From contig NZ_AP025018.1 in the NCBI RefSeq assembly GCF_019977735.1, positions 5,956,580 to 6,020,579 on the forward strand: a stretch of DNA of 64,000 nt. The letters are read 5' to 3'. Position 1 is the first letter of the stretch; every line of letters starts with the position of its first letter. Position numbers and translations under genes: made by a program. The DNA is from Calothrix sp. PCC 7716 (GTDB lineage: Bacteria; Cyanobacteriota; Cyanobacteriia; Cyanobacteriales; Nostocaceae). Below the pieces are notes generated by a model. That model was not told the DNA's origin. It did no database searches and saw nothing but the letters and a program-made list of their open reading frames with translations. This document shows, one piece after another, positions 27,172-36,435 of this stretch.

Positions 27172-28941
27172 ATGTATGACTTGCAAAATTTTACTTTAAG
27201 AAATATGTCTGAGTGTGGTTTGGCAATACGCAATTTAGGCATTCAAACTCAGAGTATGGAAGAAGTTAGTAATAAAATTATTAATTATTTATATCAAAAT
27301 CTAGTTTCTCAAAATACTGGCGAGAAATCTTGTGTACTTATCCGTTTATTTAAAACCCATCCCTATGCAGAGTTACCAGGGCAATTACAGGAATATGCTA
27401 GCAAAATACTAAATCATAATCTGCCAAGTTCCAATCTTAAATGCCTGACATTACTTAGCACCGCTGGGGAATTGCCAGAATGGAACTCGCGGCATCAATC
27501 GCTAGGACACCAAGCTATTCCTTTAGCCAATGAAGAAGCGATTACTCGCATCCCAATGATTTCTCAGCTCATCCAGCAATTAGGAATAAGCCCAGGCATA
27601 ATATTGCACAGGGACGCTAATTTATTAACTAATTTAGAACAGCGAATGTACAATGTTTTTTATATTCAGGATGCCTTGAATAATCCTTACATTCCTGCCC
27701 AAAGTTTTGTTATTAAATTTGGTGTAAAGTCTGTAGTGGGTTTTGGAGGGCTATTGCCTTCAGGAAATATGTTTGTCATTCTAATGTTTTTGAAAGTGAC
27801 AATTCCTCGAATAACGGCGGATTTATTGCGTCCGTTGGCATTAAATGTGAAAATGGCACTTCTTCCTTTCGATGATGGCAAAATTTTCATATCCCACAAT
27901 CAGCCAACTGTCAGTGACAAAATCACAAAGACAAACAATAAAGATGAGATTATTCAGCGTCTTAACTCAAAAATTGCCACATTATCCCAGTTACTAGATG
28001 TTTCTGAGCAATCTACCATAACTCAGTCAGATTATTTGGAACAAGCCATTACCGATCTGCAAGAAACTTTGGATAAGCTTCAGCAAACTCAAATTCAGCT
28101 AATTCATACAGAAAAAATGTCGAGTTTGGGTCAACTAGTGGCTGGAGTTGCCCACGAAATTAACAACCCAGTAAATTTTATTCACGGTAATATTACATAC
28201 GCTAAGGAATATACTCAATATTTAATTGAATTAATCCAAGTTTACCAAAAATATTATCCAAATCCCTCACAAGAAATTCAAAAATTAATTAAAATAATTG
28301 AATTAGACTACCTTACTCAAGACTTCCCCAAAATTCTCAATTCTATGATGCTGGGGACAGAAAGAATTCGTGATATTGTCCAGTCACTGCGAAATTTTTC
28401 TCGCCTCGATGAAGCTAAAATAAAAAAAGTCGATATTCACGAAGGTATTGAAAGTACTTTAATGATTTTAGAACACCGCTTACAAGCCACTAATAAACAT
28501 TCCGAAATACAAGTTATTAAAGAGTACGGCAAATTACCTTTAGTTGATTGTTATGTTGGTCAATTAAATCAAGTATTTATGAATATTATCGCCAATGCAA
28601 TCGAAGCTCTGGAAGAAAGCTTTGATCTGACTAAAAATTTAAATAATATTGATAAAAATTCAAATCCTCCTACTATTTATATCTTTACAAAAGTTGTTAA
28701 TGAAAAATGGATAGCAATAACTATTGCAGATAATGGATTGGGAATTAGTGAGGAGGTAAAATCCAAGTTATTCAATCCATTTTTTACCACTAAACCTATA
28801 GGAAAAGGAACAGGCTTGGGTCTGTCAATTAGCTATCAAATTATAGTAGAAACCCATCGCGGGACTTTAAATGTTGATTCGGGTTTGGGAAGAGGTGCAA
28901 AGTTCATGATTCAAATCCCTGTGAACTTCCTTGATAGTTAG
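27172..28941 (+). CDS. Sensor histidine kinase with unrecognised N-terminal domain
   Basis: A 589-residue kinase. Residues about 1-240 are soluble and match no domain I recognise (AIRNLGIQTQSMEEVSNKII; VIKFGVKSVVGFGGLLPSGN suggests a beta-rich sensory fold). A coiled coil follows (260-310), then HisKA with the phosphorylated H328 in GVAHEINNPVNF, and a HATPase domain with N box FMNIIANAIEALE, G1 IADNGLGI and G2 KGTGLGLSI. No transmembrane segment, so it is cytosolic. No response regulator is adjacent. It presumably feeds an orphan regulator; the signal is unknown. Confidence 0.92.
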   Translation: MYDLQNFTLRNMSECGLAIRNLGIQTQSMEEVSNKIINYLYQNLVSQNTGEKSCVLIRLFKTHPYAELPGQLQEYASKILNHNLPSSNLKCLTLLSTAGELPEWNSRHQSLGHQAIPLANEEAITRIPMISQLIQQLGISPGIILHRDANLLTNLEQRMYNVFYIQDALNNPYIPAQSFVIKFGVKSVVGFGGLLPSGNMFVILMFLKVTIPRITADLLRPLALNVKMALLPFDDGKIFISHNQPTVSDKITKTNNKDEIIQRLNSKIATLSQLLDVSEQSTITQSDYLEQAITDLQETLDKLQQTQIQLIHTEKMSSLGQLVAGVAHEINNPVNFIHGNITYAKEYTQYLIELIQVYQKYYPNPSQEIQKLIKIIELDYLTQDFPKILNSMMLGTERIRDIVQSLRNFSRLDEAKIKKVDIHEGIESTLMILEHRLQATNKHSEIQVIKEYGKLPLVDCYVGQLNQVFMNIIANAIEALEESFDLTKNLNNIDKNSNPPTIYIFTKVVNEKWIAITIADNGLGISEEVKSKLFNPFFTTKPIGKGTGLGLSISYQIIVETHRGTLNVDSGLGRGAKFMIQIPVNFLDS

Positions 28942-29175
28942 CTTCTTTCGTACATAGCGCGCTAAATTTTCATTAAAATCTATAAGTAGGGTTTATTTAC
29001 AAGGCTTACAGGCACACTTAGAATAATTACGGCGCCGTTTGCATAGGTACAAATAATCCTATGGCGCCGACTGCTTTAATTCGGGCGAGTGGAAGTGAGT
29101 GGCGCCGTTCGATTATTGTGTATGTATTGCTGGTATTATATACTTTATAAAAAGCTTACTAACTCAGTAAAAGTA

Positions 29176-29490
29176 ATGGATTGGATTTTTTTATTTATCG
29201 CAATAGCTTGTGAAATCTTTGGAACAACTTGTTTAAAATTGGCATCGGGATTTACAAAGTCATTTTATACAGTAGGTGCAGCAATTGGCTATCCTCTCGC
29301 ATTTATATTTTTTGGATTATCTCTCAAAAATATTGAAGTCAGTATTGCCTATGCGATTTGGTCTGGAGTAGGAATTATTGGGACATCGTTATTAGGTTCT
29401 CTACTGTTTAAGGAATATTTAAGTTCAACCAAAGTCTTATTCATTGTCTTAATTTTTATTGGGGTAATGGGATTGAATATAAATAAATAA
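29176..29490 (+). CDS. Small multidrug resistance (SMR) transporter
   Basis: A 104-residue, four-helix membrane protein. The ATG at 29176 (MDWIFLFIAIACEIFGTT) is chosen because the family starts here; an in-frame GTG at 29089 would add a non-family leader. The essential glutamate is E13 in IACEIFGTTCLKLASGF, and AYAIWSGVGIIGTSLLG is the conserved helix 3. Such dimers exchange protons for cationic drugs, guanidinium or polyamines; the subtype cannot be fixed here. Three GGCGCC sites cluster in the 100 bases upstream. Confidence 0.93.
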   Translation: MDWIFLFIAIACEIFGTTCLKLASGFTKSFYTVGAAIGYPLAFIFFGLSLKNIEVSIAYAIWSGVGIIGTSLLGSLLFKEYLSSTKVLFIVLIFIGVMGLNINK

Positions 29491-29617
29491 ATTTTTTTTG
29501 AGAATTTACTCAAAATATGATATTAGTGTAAATAATTTAACTAATACTCAAATTAATTTGATATTAGTAAATTCTTGAAAATTTTGGTCAATCATTCATT
29601 AACACTTATATAAAGCT

Positions 29618-30460
29618 ATGACAATTGGTGTTGACATCGAAAAAATGTATGAAGCCTACGACGCAGGTTATCAAGTCTTCCTTGAAAACTGGCTTGTAAA
29701 GCGTGAAGTGGCTCTCGATTTAATGAAACAAAACCTGAAACCACAGGCGCCTGGAGTATCTGTATTGAGTGTAGGTGCAGGACCAGGCGACTTTGATGTG
29801 CAGGTAATACGTACAATGCTATCTTCTAAACCAGAAGATTTTAAGCTCCGCTACGTAGCTGTTGAACCAAATCCGAAGCATCGTCGGCGTTACGAGCAGA
29901 AAATAATGACACCAGAATTTAGTAATGTTGATTTACAGATTTATCCAGAGCAAGTTGAAAATTTTCAAACTACGGAAAAGTTTGATATTATCCACTATAC
30001 TCACTGTCTGTATCACATGCCCGGTCATGAGAAACAAATTATACTTCAGGGAATGAAGATGTTAAAAGATGATGGTTTTATAATTATCACTCTTGCAACT
30101 GCTGATGCAGTGGTATTTGAGACCATAAATAAGTATACTGCTATAACTGGTCAAGGTTTTACAGATGTGCAACAAATGCTACAAATGGAGCAAATGCAGT
30201 CATTTATCGATGAGCTTGGTTTATCATACGAATTAGTAAATTATCTAGAATCTTTAGACATTAAGCTTTGTTTTGAAAAAGATTCTGCACAGGGAAAAGC
30301 ATTGCTAGATTTCTTCTGTCAAGGTGATTCGAGCATACTAACTTTGGAGCAAAAAAAAGAAATATTAGATATATTAATATCTAATATAAACGAACAAGAT
30401 GGACGTAAATTGGTTGCTTCAAATGCTGCAACAATGGTTATTCCGCGCGCAAATAACTAA
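29618..30460 (+). CDS. SAM-dependent methyltransferase, HNMT-like
   Basis: A 280-residue class I methyltransferase. Motif I is VLSVGAGPGD (about 49-58), the motif II acid is in YVAVEPNP, and FDIIHYTHCLYHM follows. The N-terminal EAYDAGYQVFLENWL segment and the late block SFIDELGLSYELVNYLESLDI then FEKDSAQGKALLDFF resemble the animal histamine N-methyltransferase layout, so a small amine or a peptide amine is a plausible substrate (inference). No partner enzyme is adjacent. It faces a convergent leader-peptide gene 218 bases downstream. Confidence 0.85.
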   Translation: MTIGVDIEKMYEAYDAGYQVFLENWLVKREVALDLMKQNLKPQAPGVSVLSVGAGPGDFDVQVIRTMLSSKPEDFKLRYVAVEPNPKHRRRYEQKIMTPEFSNVDLQIYPEQVENFQTTEKFDIIHYTHCLYHMPGHEKQIILQGMKMLKDDGFIIITLATADAVVFETINKYTAITGQGFTDVQQMLQMEQMQSFIDELGLSYELVNYLESLDIKLCFEKDSAQGKALLDFFCQGDSSILTLEQKKEILDILISNINEQDGRKLVASNAATMVIPRANN

Positions 30461-30678
30461 TTAAGTAATACAAAGTGGCGCCTGTTAAATATAGTCCTCA
30501 CCACAAGCTACATAACAGGCACCAAACTTTAGTATTAAATTGCAGAACACGCACACTTAGTAAATAGAGAACACACAGTTCTCGCTAGATTTAAGGTGCC
30601 TGATATTTATGTAATAGCAAGCGATAAGTCTTATGTACATCTATATAGTAGATATTAGATGACACCTTAAATTCACTT

Positions 30679-30927
30679 TTATTTAGCAGCAATGGATTGA
30701 CCAGCTTTGCTGAATATTTCTTGAAGATTTGTTACAGAACCAGTGTAGCTACCACCAGGACCAGCGAAGGTTTGTTGACCTACAGCCAAGTTCTTCTGTG
30801 AGAAGCTGTTACCTGCATCTGATGTAAATCCGCCGATATCACCCAAGCTAATAGCCAAGCCACCTGCAACGGTATCAAGCTCATCGATAGATAGTTCAAT
30901 TGCGTTGGTGTTAATTTCGTTAGTCAT
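30679..30927 (-). CDS. Double-glycine leader peptide, bacteriocin/RiPP precursor-like
   Basis: An 82-residue peptide when started at ATG 30925-30927, which has a GGAGAC ribosome-binding site 8 bases upstream; an in-frame ATG at 31015 adds 30 residues without homologous look. The leader MTNEINTNAIELSIDELDTV ends in AGG (residue 23), the ELS-x-x-ELD-x-VAGG pattern of peptides matured by ABC exporters with C39 peptidases. The 59-residue remainder is rich in Gly, Ser, Thr and Ala, lacks Cys and ends in GQSIAAK. It resembles cyanobacterial GG-leader (CTB-type) bacteriocin-like peptides. No peptidase-exporter gene is in the window. Confidence 0.72.
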   Translation of the reverse strand: MTNEINTNAIELSIDELDTVAGGLAISLGDIGGFTSDAGNSFSQKNLAVGQQTFAGPGGSYTGSVTNLQEIFSKAGQSIAAK

Positions 30928-31017
30928 TGTTTTGTCTCCGTTATATTGTGTTTGATTATTGCGGTGTTGTTCCGCTGCTATGTGTACATAATAGAAATTT
31001 CGGTTGGTTAAATACAT

Positions 31018-31381
31018 CGTAAGAAAGTTTGGATTGTAGCTGATAATTTCTCCAACTATTTATGTCATACTAAAGGAGGAGAAGGCGCCTGCATAAAGTA
31101 AAAAACCCTGACGTGTGAGTGAATATAGTCCATTGCAATACTGCTTGGTTAACGGATGTAAAGACGGTACATGTACGGTCTCTACAAGGGTTTGACGTTT
31201 CGTAATTTGCGCGCGCCGAGCAGTATTGACACCTATACGTATTAGTGATAGATATAGGCGCAAGCGAGTTATCGCAAGATTCAGCTAAAAAATTTTTGCG
31301 TAAATATGCGGATTACGTATGCATTTTTTGATGAATATATTAAAACAGCAGTATTAATCTTCTATTTACGATAGTATTTAT
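31018..31381. other. Intergenic region with an inverted repeat
   Basis: About 365 bases between the divergent leader-peptide and small membrane-protein genes, so it carries both promoters. An inverted repeat CAATACTGCT (31134-31143) / AGCAGTATTG (31219-31228) encloses about 75 bases with the near-palindrome CGGTACATGTACGG. It could be a small mobile remnant or a regulatory structure. No gene was recognised. Confidence 0.5.
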
Positions 31382-31708
31382 ATGAATAAAATGAAATATG
31401 CCAAAAAAATCGAAATTAAAAAGATAATATCTGGATTTTTTTTACTATTATTATTTCATTTAGCTAGCTTAATTTTAATATTTTTTATTGGTACTCTAAC
31501 CAGAAATAATTATAATTTGTCTTTAAGTATTCAAGTGTACCCAATATACTTGTTTCCACTTTGGCAGCTTACATATGTTGTTCCACTTTGTATTTGGTTG
31601 AAAAATAAAGATAAGGCTTCTGTAATGAAAGGTGTAATTATAGCTGCTGTTATTACTTTTTTAATTTATTTAGTAGGATGCTTTTTATTATTATTTGCCC
31701 TCACTTAA
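31382..31708 (+). CDS. Small membrane protein, unknown function
   Basis: A 108-residue protein with three hydrophobic segments: FFLLLLFHLASLILIFFIG (about 19-37), a weaker one around VYPIYLFPLWQLTYVVPL (51-69) and VIIAAVITFLIYLVGCFLLL (about 86-105). The N-terminus is strongly basic (KMKYAKKIEIKK), predicting it stays in the cytoplasm. I recognise no family. It is divergent from the GG-leader peptide gene; small membrane proteins beside bacteriocin genes sometimes give immunity, but that is only a suggestion from position. Confidence 0.6.
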   Translation: MNKMKYAKKIEIKKIISGFFLLLLFHLASLILIFFIGTLTRNNYNLSLSIQVYPIYLFPLWQLTYVVPLCIWLKNKDKASVMKGVIIAAVITFLIYLVGCFLLLFALT

Positions 31709-32359
31709 ATCTATGTGATCAATTTCTTCTAGTTGATTAGTACGCTAATAATTTCTCTATCTAACCGCTAAATTTTTGGCTTTCCCAACATAGAGAATTC
31801 TATTATTTACATCAATAAACTCTTCTAAAGTTATAGGCGCCGCTATTGTCATACTATGAAAGTCCTTCGTGCCTTTAATTATATATACTATAACCGACAA
31901 TCCACTCAGTACTAATACTTCACTTCTAGCTAGGGAATAAACATTCGACCAACACCTCTATAATTTTCAATATCAAGCAAAATCTCAATTAAACGAACAG
32001 CACACTGTTATCTATATTCACGGTCGTGCCCGAACTGTTTCTTATCCAGATTCTAAAAACTAGGCACCAACATCAAATTTCTCTTAACTCTGTTACCTCT
32101 GTGTCTCTGTGGTAAAAATACATACTCCCTCAGCTAATGGCATAAAGCACTACTACTCCTCCATGTCATAAGCTTTGACTAGTTAGTACCACTATTAACG
32201 TGGCTTTTGCCGCACATACAACCCTCCAAAACTTTTTAAACAAATCACTACTAGTCCGTGTCATTAATTTTGGTGAGTTGGATAAATAACGAAACCTTGT
32301 CCTGACTTTACATGTAATGTCTCTACATTCCCCAAATTTAATGACACAGACCACTACTT
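31709..32359. other. Intergenic region with gene relics and repeats
   Basis: About 650 bases with no intact gene. It contains a short protein-like relic (31941-32063), a TGTGTCTCTGTGGTAAAAAT repeat near 32097 shared with 8699 and 23890, and the inverted pair TGACACRGACYAC-like sequence around 32253 and 32338. The composition resembles decayed coding sequence. Confidence 0.55.
31941..32063 (+). pseudogene. Possible C-terminal relic of an unknown gene
   Basis: A 40-codon frame bounded by an upstream stop (31938) and ending TAG (32061) reads FDQHLYNFQYQAKSQL, then VIYIHGRARTVSYPD. The peptide looks like genuine protein rather than random translation but has no start codon and no recognised family. 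Treat as tentative. Confidence 0.3.
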
Positions 32360-32782
32360 CTATTTTAAATGCTTGACGAATTTATAAGAATGCTTAGAGT
32401 ATCCATTTTTCTGATAAAACGTATGTGCTTGTTCACGATGCATCGAACAAGTAACCTCAACTGATAAAATCCCATGACTTAATGCTAAGTTCTCAACAAA
32501 GCTAAGTAATTCACCCCCTGTACCAAGATTTCGATGTTGTTCACAGATGCATATTGCTGTTATACGCATGATATTTTCCATTGTTGGGAAGTAAAAGAAT
32601 TGAATTACTGAGACGAACCCGACTATCTGCTCTGAATGTTCATATACATAAATATCAGAAGAGTTAGCGCCGTTGTTTTTACTTAAGGCTTGTTCTAGTT
32701 GAGCTATATCTGGGGTGTATCCTAGTTGGTTAAGTAAAGTACTTAATGATTTTGTATCTTCCTGTTTTGCTTGTCGAATCAT
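32360..32782 (-). CDS. GNAT-family N-acetyltransferase
   Basis: A 140-residue acetyltransferase. The acetyl-CoA loop is visible as EQHRNLGTGGELLSFVE (R/Q-x-x-G-x-G/A pattern), preceded by the strand NIMRITAICI and followed by the V-x-x-TCSMHREQAHTFYQKNGY strand-helix typical of the family's end. It probably acetylates a small molecule or protein amine. Substrate unknown. It follows the permease gene's terminal region on the same strand by 68 bases, though the two are probably unrelated. Confidence 0.9.
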   Translation of the reverse strand: MIRQAKQEDTKSLSTLLNQLGYTPDIAQLEQALSKNNGANSSDIYVYEHSEQIVGFVSVIQFFYFPTMENIMRITAICICEQHRNLGTGGELLSFVENLALSHGILSVEVTCSMHREQAHTFYQKNGYSKHSYKFVKHLK

Positions 32783-32850
32783 TAATCAATATATATAAAT
32801 ATTAAGAGTTAAGAGGCAGGCAGGGATGCCTGCTCCACAAGAGGGAATTT

Positions 32851-33762
32851 TCAGTCTTCTGTCCAGGTTCTTAGTTGTAAATATACTAGTACTAAGGTGA
32901 TTGCGAGTAGTACGGTTGCGGCTGCTGCTGCGTAACCGAAGTCAAATTGAGCAAATGCTTCTTGGTAGATGTAAAAAACTAGTAGGTTTGTGGAGTTGAG
33001 GGGACCACCACCTGTCATTACATATACTTGTTCAAAACTTCGCAGGGTAAATATAACGGTGGTGATGATGACAAAAATTAATGTTGGTCGTAAACCTGGT
33101 AGTGTGACGTGCCAAAATTGTTGCCATGCGTTGGCGCCATCAAGTTCTGCAGCTTCGTAGCGACTGGGTGGTATTGTTTGTAGTCCAGCTAGAAAAACTA
33201 CCATATTAAAGCCTAGTTGTTTCCATATACTTAAAAGAATTAATACTGGCATTGCCCAAAAGGTATCTCCTAACCAAGATATTGGCGCCACACCAAAATT
33301 ACTCAAGAAAGCATTAACTGGCCCATCATTTTGAAAGAGCCAGCGAAAACCTAGACCTGCGGCAACTAATGAGACTATTGAGGGTAAAAAATAAGTTGTT
33401 CGTAATACTCCCCGTAGTGCCATACTGCGGTTGAGTAGTGCTGCAAGTCCTAACGGAATAATTAAGCTAGGGATGACGGTAGCAATGGTGAAATAAAGAG
33501 TGTTACCTATAACTTGCCAAAAATCTGGGTTGAGTGCTAAACGCAAGTAATTTCTTAAACCTACCCAGTAAGTACCGCGCGATGTAAAACTGCCTGCGGT
33601 GAAGCTTAGAAAAAATAAGTATACGATGGGATAAATTATAAACAACCCTAGCAATATTAAGGCAGGCGCCAGAAATATCCACGCAGCTACCGCATCGTTG
33701 TCTAAAATATGCGCTTTTGTATTGGGTGAGGTTATGATAGAACGGTTTGTAGGTGTTTTCAT
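32851..33762 (-). CDS. Sugar ABC transporter permease (MalF/UgpA type)
   Basis: A 303-residue permease with six predicted membrane segments (WIFLAPALILLGLFIIYPIV first) and the EAA loop EAAELDGANAWQQFWHVTLPG. This is the MalF/UgpA half of carbohydrate uptake systems. The usual MalG-like partner, binding protein and ATPase are absent from the window, so the complex is encoded in dispersed loci, as often in cyanobacteria, or is incomplete. glpK lies 3.6 kb away on the same strand, but no operon links them. Confidence 0.93.
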   Translation of the reverse strand: MKTPTNRSIITSPNTKAHILDNDAVAAWIFLAPALILLGLFIIYPIVYLFFLSFTAGSFTSRGTYWVGLRNYLRLALNPDFWQVIGNTLYFTIATVIPSLIIPLGLAALLNRSMALRGVLRTTYFLPSIVSLVAAGLGFRWLFQNDGPVNAFLSNFGVAPISWLGDTFWAMPVLILLSIWKQLGFNMVVFLAGLQTIPPSRYEAAELDGANAWQQFWHVTLPGLRPTLIFVIITTVIFTLRSFEQVYVMTGGGPLNSTNLLVFYIYQEAFAQFDFGYAAAAATVLLAITLVLVYLQLRTWTED

Positions 33763-33830
33763 ATGAAGTAAAAAATTTTACTCAGTATTTAGATACTTCG
33801 GAAAGCAAACAGTTTTAGGTATTAAAGTAC

Positions 33831-34709
33831 ATGCGTCAATTATCTTCTGTGGCTTTACTGCTGACATTATGCAGCACAAGCATGATTGCTCCAAATTTTG
33901 TAATTCCATCATACGCGCAAACCACACCAACCCCAGGCGCCACTAAGAGTGACCAAAAGCATTTAGGGTCATGGGAAATGAATCAGGATGACATATCTCT
34001 GACTTTTATTTTTGCCCCTGAGAATAAACTTTTTATTGTGTCACCATTAGTTCCGAATGCTCAACGTACAGCGACGGAATTAAAATATAAGATAAGCTCG
34101 GCACCGAAACCGATGCATCTTGATGTTTTTCTACCAAGAACGAATAAACCTGTGGAAACGATTTTTGAATATACTGCCGATGGAAAAATACGGATGCAGT
34201 TAGAAGGTACTAACCCAGGTACACCAAGACCACTTCAATTTAAAAACGGTACAATCTTTACAAAAGTTTCAGACTCAACAACATTACCTGAAGGTGTAGA
34301 GTTAATATCAGATTCAGGCTCAACGACCAAGGAAGTGCCAAAAGCTCAAATGTATGTAACCGCAATTAACCGCGCGCAACAGGCATATTTTTTAGAAAAA
34401 TCTAAATTTAGCACCAATTTGAAAGATTTAGAATTGGGCATTCCATCTAATGATGCTGAATATAGTTACCAAATACAGCAACCAAGTGGAAGCCAATCAC
34501 GTGTTTTTGTAACTGCTACTCCCAAAAAATCTGAGTCACCAAGCTATACTGGCGCCGTTTTTGTGGCAAATGTTAACGGTGAAGCTATAACAATTAGTGG
34601 TATTTGCCAAAGAACCAAACCAACAAACAAACAGTCAGCAATGCCAATATTATCTTTAAGTACAAATAAAATAACTTGCCCTGCTGATTCAACTTCTATA
34701 GAGCCTTAG
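33831..34709 (+). CDS. Secreted protein with type IV pilin-like G/H domain
   Basis: A 292-residue protein with a signal peptide (LSSVALLLTLCSTSMIAPNF...SYAQ, cleaved after about residue 30). The first half (35-145) is a beta-rich domain (LGSWEMNQDDISLTFIFAPE). The second half (about 170-290) carries a Pilin_GH-like block, MYVTAINRAQQAYFLEKSKF, then LKDLELGIPSNDAEYSYQI, as in cyanobacterial proteins annotated as type IV pilin-like G and H. There is no N-terminal prepilin motif, so it is likely periplasmic and not a pilus subunit. Ends at a GGTGGGCA hairpin. Confidence 0.8.
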   Translation: MRQLSSVALLLTLCSTSMIAPNFVIPSYAQTTPTPGATKSDQKHLGSWEMNQDDISLTFIFAPENKLFIVSPLVPNAQRTATELKYKISSAPKPMHLDVFLPRTNKPVETIFEYTADGKIRMQLEGTNPGTPRPLQFKNGTIFTKVSDSTTLPEGVELISDSGSTTKEVPKAQMYVTAINRAQQAYFLEKSKFSTNLKDLELGIPSNDAEYSYQIQQPSGSQSRVFVTATPKKSESPSYTGAVFVANVNGEAITISGICQRTKPTNKQSAMPILSLSTNKITCPADSTSIEP

Positions 34710-34718
34710 TCTTTGTAA

Positions 34719-34735
34719 GGTGGGCATTGCCCACC
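34719..34735. repeat. GGTGGGCA palindromic repeat
   Basis: GGTGGGCA-T-TGCCCACC, 9 bases after the stop of the pilin-like gene. Same family as 14101. Confidence 0.85.
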
Positions 34736-34931
34736 ATACATCACAAGAATTTAAATTATTTTATTACATATATATATTTTAACTAACAAAATATTAAATC
34801 ACCTTCACCTAACTGGGTGAAAGTAGATTCACCTGCTCGAATGACCGCCTTGTGCGAGGTTAAGTTTTATAAAAAAAGAGATTCTATATGTATAAAGCAT
34901 TAAGTGAATTTCAAGGGTGAGGATATTTTAT

Positions 34932-35468
34932 ATGAGTATGAGACTCGCAAAACTAACAGCTACTGCCGCACTTGCACTTTCGTCTATTTTAGTTTCAGCA
35001 GGTATTGCTTCTGCTCAACCAGTTGCAACTCAACAAAAAGGAATGACTGGTAGTTATGTAGGCGCCGGTGTTTCGGCTGGTGTTACAAATGGTGGTCAAC
35101 AAGAAGACGCAGCAACATTTGGTGGTAACGTACAAGGACGTTACGCTATTCCTCAATCACAAGTTTCTGTTCGTGGCGCCGCATTATTTGGTGGAAATTC
35201 AGCAGCGCTCATACCAATGGTGACTCTCGACGCACCAGTTGCTAAAAATACTAACGTCTATCTCGGTGGTGGTTACTCGTTCCAAACCAACGAAGGTTAT
35301 GTCAGCCAGTTAGGTAACAAAAACGCTCCTGTTGTAACGCTTGGCGCCGAATCTGAAGTTGCTAAAAACGTCGTTGTTTACGGTGATGCCAAGTGGGGTA
35401 TTAATGCGTACAAGAATAGCTCTGCGGATGCAGTAAGCTTACAAACTGGTGTTGGTTATCGCTTCTAA
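34932..35468 (+). CDS. Small outer-membrane beta-barrel-like protein
   Basis: A 178-residue exported protein. ATG 34932 (MSMRLAKLTATAALALSS) is preferred over an in-frame GTG at 34917. The signal peptide ends at ASA near residue 29. The mature part consists of alternating beta-strand-like segments (GSYVGAGVSAGVT, GNVQGRYAIP, VSVRGAALFG, NVYLGGGYSF, VVVYGDAKWG) and ends in VGYRF with the terminal phenylalanine that outer-membrane barrels use for assembly. Its short length would give about eight strands. Function unknown. Confidence 0.8.
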   Translation: MSMRLAKLTATAALALSSILVSAGIASAQPVATQQKGMTGSYVGAGVSAGVTNGGQQEDAATFGGNVQGRYAIPQSQVSVRGAALFGGNSAALIPMVTLDAPVAKNTNVYLGGGYSFQTNEGYVSQLGNKNAPVVTLGAESEVAKNVVVYGDAKWGINAYKNSSADAVSLQTGVGYRF

Positions 35469-35494
35469 TGTACGGTGGGCAGTGCTAAATGTAC

Positions 35495-35511
35495 GGTGGG
35501 CAGTGCCCACC
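35495..35511. repeat. GGTGGGCA palindromic repeat with truncated copy
   Basis: A full GGTGGGCA-G-TGCCCACC copy, preceded at 35474 by a half copy (GGTGGGCAGTGC). Located after the barrel gene stop. Confidence 0.85.
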
Positions 35512-35562
35512 CTACTCTCACACGCTACAATTTGTAGAAGAATATTAATTTTTGAATTAACC

Positions 35563-36417
35563 GTGAGTTTTTTTCTAGGGTGTGCTGTTTGGGCATATAA
35601 AGGTTGGATAGGGGAATTGTATCCCGAAGGTACTCGTAATGCTGATTTTCTAAACTTATATAGTCAGCGTTTTACTACAGTAGAAGGTAATACGACCTTT
35701 TACGCAGTACCAAGTCAAGAAACTGTTTCTCGTTGGGCAACACAAACATCACCTAGTTTTAAATTTTGCCCAAAGTTACCGCGCGATGTTACTCATAATG
35801 GGTTATTAAAACCTTATATTAATCAAGCTTTAGAGTTTGCCGAACGAATGCAACTTTTAGGCGCCCGTTTGGGTCCAATGTTTGCACAGTTACCACCAAG
35901 TTATGCACCAAAGTCAATTAATGATTTAGAAGTTTTTCTAGAAGCTTGGCAACAAACAAAATTACCCTTAGCTGTTGAAGTTCGTCATCGCGACTGGTTT
36001 AGAGAAGTTTATCAAATCGAATTAAATACACTTTTAGAAAGATTTGGAGTGGGCAGAGTATTATTAGATACTCGCCCAATTTATACTGGAGATGATGACC
36101 CACAGTTAGAGTCAGAGCGACGTAAACCTCAATTACCTGTAGAGTTTAGCGTGACGGCGCCGTTTAGTTTAATTCGTTTCATTTCACATCCAAAGTTAGA
36201 AATGAACCAACAATTTATGGAAGAATGGGTGACGCAAGTAAAAAGTTGGTTACAGCAAGGAAAACAAATTTACTTCTTTGTTCACTGTCCTGTTGAAGAA
36301 CATTCTCCTAGTAACGCGCGGTATTTTCAAAAGCTGTTAGAAGAAAGTGGAGTAACAGTTCCAGCTTTACCTTGGAATGAACTTGATAAGCAACCTAATC
36401 AATTAAACTTGTGGTGA
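35563..36417 (+). CDS. DUF72 family protein
   Basis: A 284-residue TIM-barrel-like protein when started at GTG 35563, giving MSFFLGCAVWAYKGWIGELY, the normal DUF72 beginning. Reading further upstream in frame would run back through the palindromic repeats and the barrel gene's end, so the longer form is rejected. Conserved blocks: YSQRFTTVEGNTTFYAVPS, FCPKLPRDVTH, LGPMFAQLPPSYAP, AVEVRHRDWF and the late YFFVHCP. The family has unknown function. The gene is followed by the CCCCCCTTGATAAGGGG repeats. Confidence 0.88.
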   Translation: MSFFLGCAVWAYKGWIGELYPEGTRNADFLNLYSQRFTTVEGNTTFYAVPSQETVSRWATQTSPSFKFCPKLPRDVTHNGLLKPYINQALEFAERMQLLGARLGPMFAQLPPSYAPKSINDLEVFLEAWQQTKLPLAVEVRHRDWFREVYQIELNTLLERFGVGRVLLDTRPIYTGDDDPQLESERRKPQLPVEFSVTAPFSLIRFISHPKLEMNQQFMEEWVTQVKSWLQQGKQIYFFVHCPVEEHSPSNARYFQKLLEESGVTVPALPWNELDKQPNQLNLW

Positions 36418-36435
36418 AGGTAATATCTAAGAAAA

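Noticed and set aside
31060-31263. 67-residue minus-strand ORF between the leader-peptide and membrane-protein genes
   Set aside because: Overlaps an inverted repeat and promoter-like region; peptide has no protein-like pattern.
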